In this document: piece after piece, positions 41,144 to 51,122 of the stretch
How positions within the stretch are numbered: the first letter of the stretch is position 1
How the letters are laid out: every line of letters starts with the position of its first letter
NCBI GenBank assembly: GCA_900553835.1
Contig: USFF01000002.1
Location: 1 to 64,000 of the forward strand
Length of the DNA stretch: 64,000 nucleotides
Direction of reading: 5' to 3'
DNA from: an uncultured Mycoplasmatota bacterium
GTDB taxonomy: Bacteria; Bacillota_I; Bacilli_A; RF39; UBA660
Notes under the pieces: generated by a model
What the model was told of the DNA's origin: nothing
Seen by the model: only the letters and a program-made list of their open reading frames with translations
Database searches by the model: none
Position numbers and translations under genes: made by a program

Positions 41144-41845
41144 CTATATTTTTAAAGAGCTTTCTAAAGCAAGTTCAATCATTTTATTAAAGCCCTCTTC
41201 TCTTTCTTTGCTACTAAGTGCTTCTTTTGTTACAAATGAGTCACTTATAGTAAGTAAAGCACTAGCTTTTTTATTAAAGTAAATACTATTAGTAAATAAA
41301 CTATATGTTTCCATTTCTACACATTTGATGTTATATTTATTAATTAGTTCTTCTATGTTTAAATCTAGTTCATAGAAACTTTCTGAAGAGTAAACATTCC
41401 CTTGTTTTAGGTTAATATTTAATTTCTTACTTGTATTTACTATAATATTATTAAGTTCATTATTAGAAGGAATTAAGTTAGAATTAGTTCCTTCTACTTT
41501 ATAACTACTTGTTGAGTAAGAGTTTTCTACTAAGAGAATATCTTTTATGTTTAAGTCTTTAGTATAAGCGCCAGCACTTCCTACTCTTATTATGTTTTCT
41601 ACATTATAATATTTATAAAGTTCATAGCTATATATTCCCATTGATGGAATACCCATTCCACTAGAGAATATTGTTATTCTTTTACCTTTATAGTATCCAG
41701 TATAAGCTAGTTCTCCTCTTACTGTATTAACTAGTTTTATATTTTCAAGAAAATTTTCTGCTATATATTTAACTCTGTTAGGGTCTCCTGGCATGATTAC
41801 AGTACTTGCTATGTCATTAATACTTGCTTCTATATGAGGTGTCAT
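41144..41845 (-). CDS. deoD: Purine-nucleoside phosphorylase
   Basis: Phosphorolysis of purine nucleosides for salvage. 233 residues, hexameric DeoD type: MTPHIEASINDIASTVIMPGDPNRVKYIAE, FSSGMGIPSMGIYSYEL, IRVGSAGAY, and CVEMETYSLF (nucleoside-binding Glu/Met). Overlaps ftsK by 4 nt and so is translated after it. Confidence 0.94.
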   Translation of the reverse strand: MTPHIEASINDIASTVIMPGDPNRVKYIAENFLENIKLVNTVRGELAYTGYYKGKRITIFSSGMGIPSMGIYSYELYKYYNVENIIRVGSAGAYTKDLNIKDILLVENSYSTSSYKVEGTNSNLIPSNNELNNIIVNTSKKLNINLKQGNVYSSESFYELDLNIEELINKYNIKCVEMETYSLFTNSIYFNKKASALLTISDSFVTKEALSSKEREEGFNKMIELALESSLKI

Positions 41846-44034
41846 TCTTCTTCACCTTTACTTTCGTTATTCATTTTAAATAATACTTCTCTAGGTTTAC
41901 TTCCATTTTGAGGTCCTATTATACCTCTTTCTTCTAATAAATCAATTATTCTAGCTGCACGATTATAGCCTAGTCTATATTTTCTTTGTATTAAGCTTGC
42001 ACTTATTTTACCAGTTTTAACAGCAAACTCTACTATTTCGTTGTATAGTGGGTCATCTTCATCCATTTTAGAAGTATTTTCAAGTTCTTTTTGTTCTTCT
42101 ACTGGACTTTTATCTAAATTAACCATTGCTTCATCATATTTAGGTTCAGCATTTCTTCTTACGAATTCTACTACTCTTTCTATTTCTTCATCACTTACAA
42201 ATGAACCTTGTATTCTTATTGGAGATGGTTCTCCAGGTGGTAAGAATAACATGTCTCCTTTACCTAGAAGTTTTTCTGCTCCTCCCATGTCAAGTATTGT
42301 ACGAGAGTCAACAAATGATGAAACCATGAAACTTATTCTTGTAGGTATGTTTGATTTTATTAGTCCTGTTATTACATCTGTACTTGGTCTTTGAGTTGCT
42401 ACTATTAAGTGTATTCCAGCTGCTCTTGCTAACTGAGTTATACGCATGATGCTTTCTTCTACTTCTTTACTTGCAACCATCATTAAGTCAGCAAGTTCAT
42501 CTATTATAACTAATATGTATGGAAGTTTTTCTAGTTCTGGTTTTCTAGATTTATTTTTTTCTACATATTCATTGTAACTAGTTATATTTCTTGTACCAGA
42601 ATTTGCAAACATTTCATATCTGTCTTCCATTATAGAACAAACTTTTTGAAGAGCAACACTTGCCTTTTTAGGGTCTGTTACAACAGGTCTCATTAAATGA
42701 GGTACTCCTTCATAACAATTAAGTTCTACTTTTTTTGGATCAACTAAAATCATTTTTACTTCATTTGGTTTAGCTCGCATAAGTATTGAAGTTATTATGT
42801 TATTTATGCATACTGATTTACCACTTCCAGTTGCACCCGCAATTAACATATGTGGTGCCTTGTTAATTTCAAAATATTGTATATTTCCCATTATATCTAG
42901 TCCAAGGGGTGCGAGTAATTTAGAACCATCTAATTTCTTAGGAATACCTGCTAGTATGTCTTTCATTTTTACTTCACTTGTTTTAGGGTTTGGTATTTCT
43001 ATACCAATAGTACTTTTACCTGGAATTGGAGCTTGTATTCTTACATCTTTTGCAGCTAAAGCTAAAGCTATTTCTCTATTTATACTAAGTATTTTGTTTA
43101 CTTTTGTACCTGCTTTTATTTCTATTTCATATTGTGTTACAGTAGGACCTACATGCACTTCCTTAACTTTACCACTTATACCAAAATCATTAAATACTTG
43201 TTCTAATATTTTATTATTTCTTGTTATAAACTCAGTGCTATCTATTTTACCTTTGTTTTTACTACCTACTAATAAATCTAGTGGAGGAAGAATGTAGTCA
43301 ACATTTTCTTTTACTTTTTCTTCAGTATATGTAACTTCTTCTAAATGAGTAATTGGAGTTTCTTTAGTAGTTATTTCATTTATATTAGTTATAACTACTT
43401 TGTCATCATTTTCTTTATTTATTAACTCTTCTTCTCCTTCTTTTGCCATTTCTTCTATTGTTTTCTTTTTCTTTTTAAATGGTTTTATTATAAATTTAAA
43501 TATATCACTTAATGTTATGTTAAATGACATTATTAGTCCAAATACTACTAATACACCTACTACTATGTAAGTTCCTGTAACATCAAAGAGTGAAACAAAA
43601 CAAAAAGATAAAAGTGCACCTATTATACCTCCACCAGTATAACTAACCATAACTGGGTTATCAAATGAACCAATTATATTATTTACTGTGTTTTTTATTA
43701 TATTAACTCCTAATACTTCTTCTTCATTAATATATTTTACATGACTTAAAAGTAAGATAGAAACTATAAGTATGTAAAGTCCTATTAATCTAGCAGTTAC
43801 ATATGTTGGTTCTTTTCTTTTTATTATTAATATAAGTCCTACTATAATGCACATTATAAGAAATAGTTGCCACCATGTACCAAAAAGGAAAACACTAAAA
43901 CTTTTTAGTATTCTACCAATTGGACCAAATTTACCAAAACCTAGTACACCTACTAATATTAGTCCTAAACCTTCTAATTCCTTAGTATAAGGGAACTCAT
44001 TTTTCACTTCATTTGTTTGTTTTTTCTTTGCCAT
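41842..44034 (-). CDS. ftsK: DNA translocase FtsK/SpoIIIE
   Basis: 730 residues. Four membrane helices in residues about 25-185, a charged linker, then the RecA-like motor with Walker A GATGSGKS, Walker B ILVIIDELADLM, and the C-terminal gamma winged helix (SASLIQRKYRLGYNRAARIIDLLEE in parts). Pumps chromosome into the daughter or forespore during division. It may serve both FtsK and SpoIIIE roles. Between ezrA and deoD. Confidence 0.95.
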   Translation of the reverse strand: MAKKKQTNEVKNEFPYTKELEGLGLILVGVLGFGKFGPIGRILKSFSVFLFGTWWQLFLIMCIIVGLILIIKRKEPTYVTARLIGLYILIVSILLLSHVKYINEEEVLGVNIIKNTVNNIIGSFDNPVMVSYTGGGIIGALLSFCFVSLFDVTGTYIVVGVLVVFGLIMSFNITLSDIFKFIIKPFKKKKKTIEEMAKEGEEELINKENDDKVVITNINEITTKETPITHLEEVTYTEEKVKENVDYILPPLDLLVGSKNKGKIDSTEFITRNNKILEQVFNDFGISGKVKEVHVGPTVTQYEIEIKAGTKVNKILSINREIALALAAKDVRIQAPIPGKSTIGIEIPNPKTSEVKMKDILAGIPKKLDGSKLLAPLGLDIMGNIQYFEINKAPHMLIAGATGSGKSVCINNIITSILMRAKPNEVKMILVDPKKVELNCYEGVPHLMRPVVTDPKKASVALQKVCSIMEDRYEMFANSGTRNITSYNEYVEKNKSRKPELEKLPYILVIIDELADLMMVASKEVEESIMRITQLARAAGIHLIVATQRPSTDVITGLIKSNIPTRISFMVSSFVDSRTILDMGGAEKLLGKGDMLFLPPGEPSPIRIQGSFVSDEEIERVVEFVRRNAEPKYDEAMVNLDKSPVEEQKELENTSKMDEDDPLYNEIVEFAVKTGKISASLIQRKYRLGYNRAARIIDLLEERGIIGPQNGSKPREVLFKMNNESKGEEE

Positions 44035-44048
44035 AACTTCCTTCTTTC

Positions 44049-45767
44049 TTAACTTTCATAAGCACTTATGAGTTTTTTATGAATATTAGGTTCAATAGTA
44101 CTTATTGCATCTATACTAGTTTCTAAACTCTTTTTATATTCTCCTTTTCTAAATAGTACTTCTGCTTTTATTAGTCCTGTTTCTACTTCTTTGTTTGAAC
44201 TTCTGTATCTGTTACCATAAACTATAGTCATCTCAGCCATTTTAGCAGCTTTAGTAAGTTCACTACTTAATCCATACAACTTAAGAACTAAATCTCTACT
44301 AGTGTCTACTCTTGTATTTAAGTCACTTATTACAATCGGTTTCTTTTCAAGTTCTTTTATTATATTTTTAGTACTTTCTTTTGCTTCAGATAACTCAGTA
44401 AAGTATATTTTTGGAATAACTGGAATGTTATAACTCTTCATCATATCTTTAGCATCTTTTAAAATAGTTCTTATTTCTGTAAGTTGCTCTCTTGCTCTTA
44501 CTTCATCTTCTTTTAAACTACCTAAACTTTTAATTGCACTTTCAAGTTTATCTTCTGTTTTACTTATTTTTACACTTATTAATTCTCCTGTTTTACTAAG
44601 TCTACTATATGGAGTTGTTTTAGTAAGAGTTCTATCATTTATTTCTTTAAAGCTTAGTTTTTCTTCTTTGATTTCATTACTTATGTTTTCTAATCCTGAT
44701 AATTCTTCTTTAGTTAAAGCATAAGTTTCTTTAAGAATACTTACTTCTTCATATATACTTTTTATTACACTAGTTAATCTAGATAGTTTTATACCTATTT
44801 GTTCCATTAACATTTCATATTCTTTTTTAGCTTGTTTTTCTTTATCAAAGTCGTTATATAAACTTTCAAAGTAATCAAGTATAGTTTTTAGTTCAAATAT
44901 ACTGTCTTCTAGATTTAACATTTTAAGTCTATCAAATATATCACTAATTTTCTTTTTACTTTCTTCTATGTTATATTCAAGGTTTATGTATTCAATATTA
45001 TAACCATCTTTTTTCATTTTAGCTGCCATGTTTTCTAGCTCAGTTATTTTTCTAGGTATTATCATTTTACCCATAAGTATTACAGTTGGAGTTTCATCTA
45101 TTACTATCTTTATATTATTAATTAAGTCATCTAGTGCATGAACTATTTTGCCAACTTCTTCATAGTCATTTTGTTCCATTGCTCTTTCAAAGGCACTTAA
45201 AAGTTTGTTAATATTTTCAAACTGCATATTAACTCTTTCTTCCATACCTTTATAGTCATTCATATTGCTTGTATATTTATTTACAACAGATCTAAAGACT
45301 GTTTTAAGTTTTGTAACTGCATTCCTGTTTCTCTCTTCACTATTTGTTATTTCTTTTATATCTTCAAGAAGTAACTCCATATCTGTTTTTACATAGTAAA
45401 TATCAATTTCTGTTTTAGATAGTTCATAGCTTGCTTCTTTAAAGTTTTTATTATCTATAAGTTCTGCACATACTAAAAGTTTATCTGTAAGTCTAGGTAT
45501 ATCTTCTTTTTCTATTTTTTTATACCTTTTCTCCCACTTTTTATATGTTTCCATTAATTTATCATTATTTATTAATGCTTTTACTTTCTCCATCTCAGTT
45601 AGTATTCCACTTGAAATAATTAGATTTTTAAGTGTTTCTAATCTAGTTAATTCTTTTTCTAACTTATTTTTAGTTTTTCTTTGTATAGTAAACAATGTAA
45701 CAGTTATTGCAACTACTCCAATTATATAAAAAATTATTCCTCCAAGTATTATAGCACTTTTACTCAT
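44049..45767 (-). CDS. ezrA: Septation ring formation regulator EzrA
   Basis: 572 residues with one N-terminal membrane helix (residues 5-26) and a long cytoplasmic coiled-coil array, the fold of EzrA, which limits FtsZ ring formation. Visible blocks: IDETPTVILMGKMIIPRKITELENMA and YNIEYINLEYNIEES. The gene neighbours ftsK and rpsD as expected for division genes in these genomes. RBS GGAGAG. Confidence 0.88.
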   Translation of the reverse strand: MSKSAIILGGIIFYIIGVVAITVTLFTIQRKTKNKLEKELTRLETLKNLIISSGILTEMEKVKALINNDKLMETYKKWEKRYKKIEKEDIPRLTDKLLVCAELIDNKNFKEASYELSKTEIDIYYVKTDMELLLEDIKEITNSEERNRNAVTKLKTVFRSVVNKYTSNMNDYKGMEERVNMQFENINKLLSAFERAMEQNDYEEVGKIVHALDDLINNIKIVIDETPTVILMGKMIIPRKITELENMAAKMKKDGYNIEYINLEYNIEESKKKISDIFDRLKMLNLEDSIFELKTILDYFESLYNDFDKEKQAKKEYEMLMEQIGIKLSRLTSVIKSIYEEVSILKETYALTKEELSGLENISNEIKEEKLSFKEINDRTLTKTTPYSRLSKTGELISVKISKTEDKLESAIKSLGSLKEDEVRAREQLTEIRTILKDAKDMMKSYNIPVIPKIYFTELSEAKESTKNIIKELEKKPIVISDLNTRVDTSRDLVLKLYGLSSELTKAAKMAEMTIVYGNRYRSSNKEVETGLIKAEVLFRKGEYKKSLETSIDAISTIEPNIHKKLISAYES

Positions 45768-45860
45768 AATTAACTCTCCTACTCTCTATAAGTATTTTAT
45801 CACAATTAAGTTAAATCTAAAAGAGAAAGTGAACATTTTTAATTAATTTTGTGAAAAAAC

Positions 45861-45889
45861 TTGATATTTTAGTGATTTTTTAGTATACT
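45861..45889 (+). promoter_or_regulatory. Promoter of rpsD
   Basis: TTGATA (45861-45866), 17-nt spacer, TATACT (45884-45889). Confidence 0.8.
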
Positions 45890-45895
45890 TAAATG

Positions 45896-46050
45896 CATGG
45901 AAGAAATGGCGACTTTATTTATTAAGTAACGTGTTTACTAAAGATTTATCTTTGTTAGTAACTTAAGCCATAAGCGAAAGCCCAAAGTAAACACCCTATT
46001 TATGGGAATAAAGATACCTTCTTTCAAATATTTATGAAGGAGGCTAAAAT
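45896..46050 (+). promoter_or_regulatory. S4-type autoregulatory leader of rpsD
   Basis: 155-nt 5' leader with several pairing segments (for example GTAACGTGTTTACT with AGTAACTTAAGC, and CCCTATTTATGGGA). In Firmicutes rpsD is controlled by S4 binding its own mRNA leader, and position and length fit. The exact pseudoknot was not modelled, so this is by family expectation. Confidence 0.6.
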
Positions 46051-46650
46051 ATGTCAAGATACACTGGACCAGCTTTTAAGAAATCTAGAAGACTTGGATT
46101 TAGTACACTTGAAAGTGGAAAAGAACTTAGAAAAAGAACTTCTGCTCCTGGACAACATGGAACTAGCAGAAAGAAACTAAGTGAATATGGAATTCAGCTT
46201 GCTGAAAAACAAAAAGTAAGAATTATGTATGGTCTTACTGAAAAACAATTTAAGAAAACTTTTGAAGCTGCTGGTAAGAAAAAAGGTATTCATGGTACTA
46301 ACTTATTAATCATGCTTGAAAGTAGACTTGATAACATAGTATATCGTATGGGACTTGCTAAAACTAGAAGAAGTTCTAGACAAATAGTAAATCACGGTCA
46401 TATACTAGTTAATGGTAAAAGCGTTGATATTCCATCATATCAAGTTAAACCCGGAGATGTAGTTAGTGTTAAAGAAAAATCTTTAAATCATCCAGTTATT
46501 AATGAATGTTTAGAAGCAAAATTAAGTAATGTAAGTTATGTTACATTTGATCCTAAGAAAAAAGAAGGAACTTATGTAAGATATCCTGAAAGAGAAGAAC
46601 TTAATGCTGATATTAATGAGTCATTAATAGTTGAATACTACAATAGATAA
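46051..46650 (+). CDS. rpsD: 30S ribosomal protein S4
   Basis: Primary 16S-binding protein and autoregulator. 199 residues. [18 protein letters not shown] start, [14 protein letters not shown], and the S4 RNA-binding domain [30 protein letters not shown] are all clear. No zinc-binding cysteines, the usual form in Bacilli. RBS GAAGGAGG. Monocistronic. Confidence 0.97.
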   Translation: MSRYTGPAFKKSRRLGFSTLESGKELRKRTSAPGQHGTSRKKLSEYGIQLAEKQKVRIMYGLTEKQFKKTFEAAGKKKGIHGTNLLIMLESRLDNIVYRMGLAKTRRSSRQIVNHGHILVNGKSVDIPSYQVKPGDVVSVKEKSLNHPVINECLEAKLSNVSYVTFDPKKKEGTYVRYPEREELNADINESLIVEYYNR

Positions 46651-46652
46651 TA

Positions 46653-46683
46653 AAAAAACTCTCACATTTGTGAGAGTTTTTTA
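46653..46683. terminator. Bidirectional terminator between rpsD and secG
   Basis: AAACTCTCACA / TGTGAGAGTTT near-perfect hairpin flanked by A and T runs. Confidence 0.9.
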
Positions 46684-46893
46684 TATACTTAATAATAATG
46701 ATAAGAAAATGAATAGAAACCCCATTACAAAAGTTAATCTTGTAATAAATTTCTCTGCTCCTCTTTCTTTCATTTGACTCATAAGCATGCTATTACCACC
46801 AGTAATTATTTGACCTGCATCACTAGCTTTATTACTTTGAAGTAATACTAATGCTATTAGAAGTATACTTACTATTATTAATAATATTTCCAT
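46681..46893 (-). CDS. secG: Preprotein translocase subunit SecG
   Basis: 70 residues, two membrane helices joined by a Gly/Ser-rich loop: LLIIVSILLIALVLLQSNKASD and GGNSMLMSQMKERGAEKFITRLTFVMGFLF in parts. Accessory subunit of the SecYEG channel. RBS ATGAGGAG. Transcribed from a TTGAAA-N17-TAAAAT promoter at 46943-46915. Confidence 0.92.
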   Translation of the reverse strand: MEILLIIVSILLIALVLLQSNKASDAGQIITGGNSMLMSQMKERGAEKFITRLTFVMGFLFIFLSLLLSI

Positions 46894-46914
46894 CTCTTTT
46901 TCTCCTCATATATA

Positions 46915-46943
46915 ATTTTACAATATTTTTTATTTGATTTCAA
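46915..46943 (-). promoter_or_regulatory. Promoter of secG
   Basis: TTGAAA (46943-46938), 17-nt spacer, TAAAAT (46920-46915). It lies in a minus-strand stretch (46945-47055) that stays open in one frame without a start and reads like a hydrophobic C-terminus. Confidence 0.6.
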
Positions 46944-47060
46944 GTACTAAGGCATTAATGCAGTTATAGGCAATATATATACCTAATAATCCAAAAGTAT
47001 TTGAATTTTCAAATAACTTCTCTGGTGTTAATTTAAAAAGTACACATATTAAGAAAAGAT

Positions 47061-48314
47061 CTATAAAGTATCTTCTTGAACATTTTTTAAGATTTCTTCT
47101 TCAATTTCTAAAAGTCTATTATACTTAGCTATTCTTTCTCCTCTTGATGTACTACCACTTTTCATAAATGGAATATTTAATGCAACAGCTAAATCACTAA
47201 TGAAAGTATCAGTTGTTTCCCCACTTCTATGACTCATAATACATGTATATTTATTTTGTTTAGCTAAAACTATTGTCTCAAGTGTTTCATAAAAACTTCC
47301 TACTTGGTTAGGCTTTATTAATATAGCATTACACATTTTTTCTTCTATACCTTTTTTTAGTAATTCTTTATTTGTAACAAATAAGTCATCTCCTACTATG
47401 CTTATTTTTTTACCTAAGACTTCAGTTATCATTTTAAATCCTTCATAGTCTTCTTCATCAAAAGGATCTTCTATACTTATTACTGGATATTTACTTACTA
47501 TATCTAAATAGTAATTTAAAAGTTCTTCTCTAGTTTTATTAGTATTATCTATATTATAAGTATCAGTTTCATTATTATAAAAACTACTTGCTGCCACATC
47601 TAATGCAATAAAGATGTTTTTACCAGGTATGTACCCTGCAGTTTCAATAGACTTTACAATTATCATAAGAGCTTCTTCATTATTCTTAAGATCTGGTGCA
47701 TAGCCTCCTTCATCACCAACATTTGTATTAAGACCTTTATCTAAAAGTATTCCTTTTAAAGCATGAAATACTTCACTAGCCGCTCTTAACGATTCTTTAA
47801 ATGTGTTAAATTTAGGTACTATCATGAATTCTTGAATGTCTATATTGTTAGCAGCGTGTTTACCTCCATTTAATATATTAAACATACAAAATGGAATATG
47901 TACTTCTCTTTTGTTTAAGTATTTATAAAGTGGTAACCCATTATCAAGCGCGGCAGCTTTTAAACATGCTACACTTACACCTAAAATAGCATTAGCACCT
48001 AGATTACTTTTATTTTCACTTCCATCTAAATTAATCATAATATTATCTATTGTTTTTTGTTCTTCTACTTCTTTACCTAGTAAGTTATATTTTATAGTAT
48101 TATTTACATTATTTACTGCTTTAGTTACACCTTTTCCAAAGTATCTTTCATCGTTATCTCTAAGTTCTAAAGCTTCTCTTTTACCAGTAGATGCCCCGCT
48201 TGGGACTGAAAATACTCCTATACTACCCTTTTCTGTATACACTTTTACTTCTACAGTAGGATTACCTCTAGAATCTAGTATTTCCCTAGCTACTACATCA
48301 GTTATTTTACTCAT
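47061..48314 (-). CDS. eno: Enolase
   Basis: Glycolytic conversion of 2-phosphoglycerate to PEP. 417 residues. Motifs GNPTVEVKVYTEKG, FNILNGGKHAANNIDIQEFM, NVGDEGGYAPDL (catalytic Glu), SIEDPFDEEDYEG, VGDDLFVTN and IKPNQVGSF, CIMSHRSGETTD (mobile catalytic Lys/His region). The usual SHRSGET motif is intact. RBS AAAGGTG. Not in the gapA-pgk-tpi cluster. Confidence 0.96.
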   Translation of the reverse strand: MSKITDVVAREILDSRGNPTVEVKVYTEKGSIGVFSVPSGASTGKREALELRDNDERYFGKGVTKAVNNVNNTIKYNLLGKEVEEQKTIDNIMINLDGSENKSNLGANAILGVSVACLKAAALDNGLPLYKYLNKREVHIPFCMFNILNGGKHAANNIDIQEFMIVPKFNTFKESLRAASEVFHALKGILLDKGLNTNVGDEGGYAPDLKNNEEALMIIVKSIETAGYIPGKNIFIALDVAASSFYNNETDTYNIDNTNKTREELLNYYLDIVSKYPVISIEDPFDEEDYEGFKMITEVLGKKISIVGDDLFVTNKELLKKGIEEKMCNAILIKPNQVGSFYETLETIVLAKQNKYTCIMSHRSGETTDTFISDLAVALNIPFMKSGSTSRGERIAKYNRLLEIEEEILKNVQEDTL

Positions 48315-48365
48315 TTAAATCACCTTTTCTACTTAAATTATACTATTTTTAAATTGTTTTAACAA

Positions 48366-48400
48366 TAGAAAGTTATAAATAAAAAGAATTTATAACTTTT
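48366..48400 (-). terminator. Terminator of the lipoprotein gene
   Basis: AAAGTTATAAAT / ATTTATAACTTT 12-bp stem on the minus strand overlapping the stop codon region. Confidence 0.65.
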
Positions 48401-48830
48401 ATTTAATTATAAATTCTTGAGAAGTATAAAACTCTTCTTTAGCATTCTTTAACCTAAAACTTTTTACTATTCTATATTTTCCTTTAGAAAGTTTTCCATA
48501 GTAACTAGTCCATTTTAAGTTTTCTTCTTTTTCTTCTCCTTTTTTTAAATTATAAGCCACCATAATAAAATGCATTTCTTCTTTAGGTTTTACTTTATAC
48601 CACTTATCATTTTCTTCTTTCTCTAGATGATATGAAAGCCCATATGTTAAATCATAGTTACTAATATTTATTAGTTTAAAAGTAATTCCTTCATTAGTAG
48701 TTTTTTCCTCGTTTATTTCCATTTTTAAATATTCGTTATTCATATTAAGGGTACTTTCTTCTAATAAATTTGTTTTATTACAGCCTGTTAAAGTTAATGC
48801 TAGTAATATAGTTAGAAATATTTTTTTCAT
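48399..48830 (-). CDS. Lipoprotein with Ig-like (Big_14-type) domain
   Basis: 143 residues. Lipobox LTLTGC (Cys near 17) after a short hydrophobic signal, then an immunoglobulin-like domain with LTYGLSYHLEKEENDKWYKV, YNLKKGEEKEENLKWTSYYG and GKYRIVKSF, the pattern of small bacterial Ig-like surface domains. The ATG at 48830 (MKKIFLTILL) is preferred, with AAGGAGAC in front; upstream in-frame starts would bury the signal peptide. Divergent from the Cys-rich gene. Confidence 0.75.
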   Translation of the reverse strand: MKKIFLTILLALTLTGCNKTNLLEESTLNMNNEYLKMEINEEKTTNEGITFKLINISNYDLTYGLSYHLEKEENDKWYKVKPKEEMHFIMVAYNLKKGEEKEENLKWTSYYGKLSKGKYRIVKSFRLKNAKEEFYTSQEFIIK

Positions 48831-48942
48831 AAGTCTCCTTTCTATTTTCATATTAACATTAAATTCATTTTTAGTCAAATGTTATCCTAAAATCTTTACA
48901 AATAATTATAATTTAGTATAATATTTAGAAAAGGAGAAAATT

Positions 48943-49263
48943 ATGACTGAACTAAAGAAAATAAATGAGTTAATAAACGCTGTTAAGGATAATACATATA
49001 ATTTACCTAAAGAACTAGAATTATATATATTAAATTTAATTTATAAAGAACTACAAAATATAGAGTGTTCACCTAATAGTACTTGTGAATACTGTGAAAA
49101 TATAAGTAGTACTGGTAATAACTTCTATAGTATTTATTGCAGTTATCTAGATAGAAGTAAACAAAAAAAGATTTATGATTTTATAAGTGACAACTTTATA
49201 CCGGGTTGTCCATTTATTACTCTCAGAGAAGAAGTTAATTCCTTAATTAGAAAGATTAGTTAA
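48943..49263 (+). CDS. Cysteine-rich hypothetical protein (106 residues)
   Basis: Starts MTELKKINELINAVKDNTYN. Central cysteines CSPNSTCEYCENIS and later YCSYL, PGCPF could bind a metal ion. No recognised domain. Promoter TTTACA-N16-TATAAT just upstream and RBS AAAGGAG. A terminator hairpin AACCTTTTTATAAGGTT with a T-run follows at 49262-49285. It precedes the FemAB gene by 68 nt with its own signals. Confidence 0.6.
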   Translation: MTELKKINELINAVKDNTYNLPKELELYILNLIYKELQNIECSPNSTCEYCENISSTGNNFYSIYCSYLDRSKQKKIYDFISDNFIPGCPFITLREEVNSLIRKIS

Positions 49264-49331
49264 CCTTTTTATAAGGTTTTTTCTTTGATTTAGAATATTG
49301 TTGTGTTATAATTATTGAGAGGAGAATTATT

Positions 49332-50573
49332 ATGTTAATTAGAGAAATAGATAAAAATTTATTTGATGAAATTAGTAAGAACAATATGTTTAGCAGTTTT
49401 TATGAAACTAGCTATTATGGTGAAGTGATGAGAAAATATGATTATAAAGTAAAATATTATGCTTGTTATGATAATGATTTAATAATAGGTTCTTTTCTTA
49501 TGCTCAGCAAATCTATTTCTATTAATATAAAATATGGTTATAGTCCAAGAGGCTTTTTAGTAGATTATTTTAATAAATATACTTTTGAAGAATTTACAAA
49601 AGCGGTTAAAAAGTTCTTTAGTAAGAAAGGTTATGCTTTTATTAAGATTAATCCAATTATTATTTTAAATCAAGTTAATATGGATGGTTCTAAAGTTACA
49701 AATAGTTTATCTAGTACTTTAATTAGTACTATGGAAGAAAACAATTATAAGAAACTTAAAGATAATTTATATTTTGAAAGTATGCTTCCAAAATATAATG
49801 CTATTATTAGTTTGAAAGATTTTGATAAGTCTAAACTTGATACTAAGTTAATTCATAAACTTGATAAAGTTAATAATAAAGGTTTAAGTTTTATTAAGGG
49901 AGACTTTTATAACTTAAATAGTTTGTATGAACTTACTTATAGAAAAGATGGAAAGTCTAGTGATTTTTATAAAACATTATATAAGATGTTTGATCAAGAT
50001 AAAAAAGTTGATTTATTTCTAGTAGAGGTTAATTATCATGAATATTTACTAAATTTACAAGGGGAACATAATACTGAAGAAACTATAAATGAAAAAGTAA
50101 ATAGGTTATTCCAGTTAGATCCTACTAATAAGAATATTTATAATGAAAAGATGAATAGTGATAGAAAGTTAAATGAAATAAATGAAGAGATACACGATGT
50201 TAATACTAAAATAAGTGAAGGTATTTATAAAGAGGTAGTCGCGGGTGCTTTAGTAATTAAGTATAATAATATTGCTAGTATATTTACAAGTGGATTTAAT
50301 AAGAAATACAATAAACTTTTACCTAATCATTTTCTTCATTACAACTTAATTAATCATTATAAAGAAAATAACTATAGTTATTTAGATTTAAATGGTATTA
50401 CAGGAGATTTTACTAAAGATAATCCTTATAAAGGTTTAAACGAGTTTAAATTGAGCTTTAATCCTAAAGTATATGAATATATTGGTGAATTTGATTTAAT
50501 AATAAATCAAACTAAATATAGTTTATTATGGAGTACTAAAGCTCTTCATAAAGAATTTGAAAAGAAAATGTAA
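49332..50573 (+). CDS. FemAB-family peptidoglycan aminoacyltransferase
   Basis: 413 residues, FemX/MurM class: adds amino acids from aminoacyl-tRNA to the lipid II side chain. Two GNAT-like domains are visible (YYGEVMRKYDYKVKYYACYDND... and a C-terminal GFNKKYNKLLPNHFLHYNLINH, YSYLDLNGITGDF), separated by a coiled-coil insertion around residues 240-300, as expected for this family. RBS GAGAGGAGA. Probably builds an interpeptide bridge on cell-wall precursors. Confidence 0.85.
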   Translation: MLIREIDKNLFDEISKNNMFSSFYETSYYGEVMRKYDYKVKYYACYDNDLIIGSFLMLSKSISINIKYGYSPRGFLVDYFNKYTFEEFTKAVKKFFSKKGYAFIKINPIIILNQVNMDGSKVTNSLSSTLISTMEENNYKKLKDNLYFESMLPKYNAIISLKDFDKSKLDTKLIHKLDKVNNKGLSFIKGDFYNLNSLYELTYRKDGKSSDFYKTLYKMFDQDKKVDLFLVEVNYHEYLLNLQGEHNTEETINEKVNRLFQLDPTNKNIYNEKMNSDRKLNEINEEIHDVNTKISEGIYKEVVAGALVIKYNNIASIFTSGFNKKYNKLLPNHFLHYNLINHYKENNYSYLDLNGITGDFTKDNPYKGLNEFKLSFNPKVYEYIGEFDLIINQTKYSLLWSTKALHKEFEKKM

Positions 50574-50574
50574 T

Positions 50575-50605
50575 AAAAAGACTTATTTGTATATAAGTCT
50601 ATTTT
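50575..50605. terminator. Bidirectional terminator
   Basis: AGACTTAT / ATAAGTCT hairpin with TTGT loop between the FemAB gene and the convergent 167-residue gene, with A- and T-runs on its flanks. Confidence 0.8.
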
Positions 50606-51105
50606 TTCTTTTTAAGTTTTTTTGTGTTTCTATGTATGTTTAGAACAAAGCCTTCTTTAGTCTTTTTATCTAAAAGTACTAAGTCATTATTATTACAAAA
50701 AGTTTCTATGTATATTAGTACTTCTTCATTTATATAGTTATATATAAACATATCTTTATTAATAGTTATAATTTCTAGAGTAGATTTAATTATTCTATTG
50801 TATAAATTATTTGCTACTAAGTAGTTTATTTCTTTTTGATATTTTCTTTTTTCTAAGTATCTTTCTATTATGTTTAATTTACTACTAACTTCTTTTTTAG
50901 GTAGTTTTACTTTTTCTATATAAAGTTTTATTTGATTATTATTTATGTTGTTATATAGGATATACCCATTTAAATATAATAATAAATTTAAATAATTAAG
51001 TAATTTATTATTTATTAAGTAATAAGTATTATCTCCTTTTGTATACTCAATTTTTTTATCAGTTATTAATTTGTTATAAAAGTATTTTAATACATCATTA
51101 TTCAT
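50599..51105 (-). CDS. Hypothetical protein at the end of the HA-repeat cluster
   Basis: 168 residues, Asn/Tyr/Lys/Leu-rich, no HA repeat and no recognised domain. Starts MNNDVLKYFYNKLI; the ATG at 51105 is chosen because GAGGTG lies 4 nt upstream. It is 18 nt after the third HA-repeat gene, so part of the same operon. Confidence 0.55.
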   Translation of the reverse strand: MNNDVLKYFYNKLITDKKIEYTKGDNTYYLINNKLLNYLNLLLYLNGYILYNNINNNQIKLYIEKVKLPKKEVSSKLNIIERYLEKRKYQKEINYLVANNLYNRIIKSTLEIITINKDMFIYNYINEEVLIYIETFCNNNDLVLLDKKTKEGFVLNIHRNTKKLKKKK

Positions 51106-51122
51106 ATTACACCTCATTAATA

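Noticed and set aside
42797..43297. Long plus-strand ORFs opposite ftsK and aspS
   Set aside because: Shadows of conserved minus-strand genes; no ribosome sites and no recognisable domains.
46894..47060. Separate small membrane protein gene between eno and secG
   Set aside because: The open frame has no start codon or ribosome site; kept only as a possible remnant.
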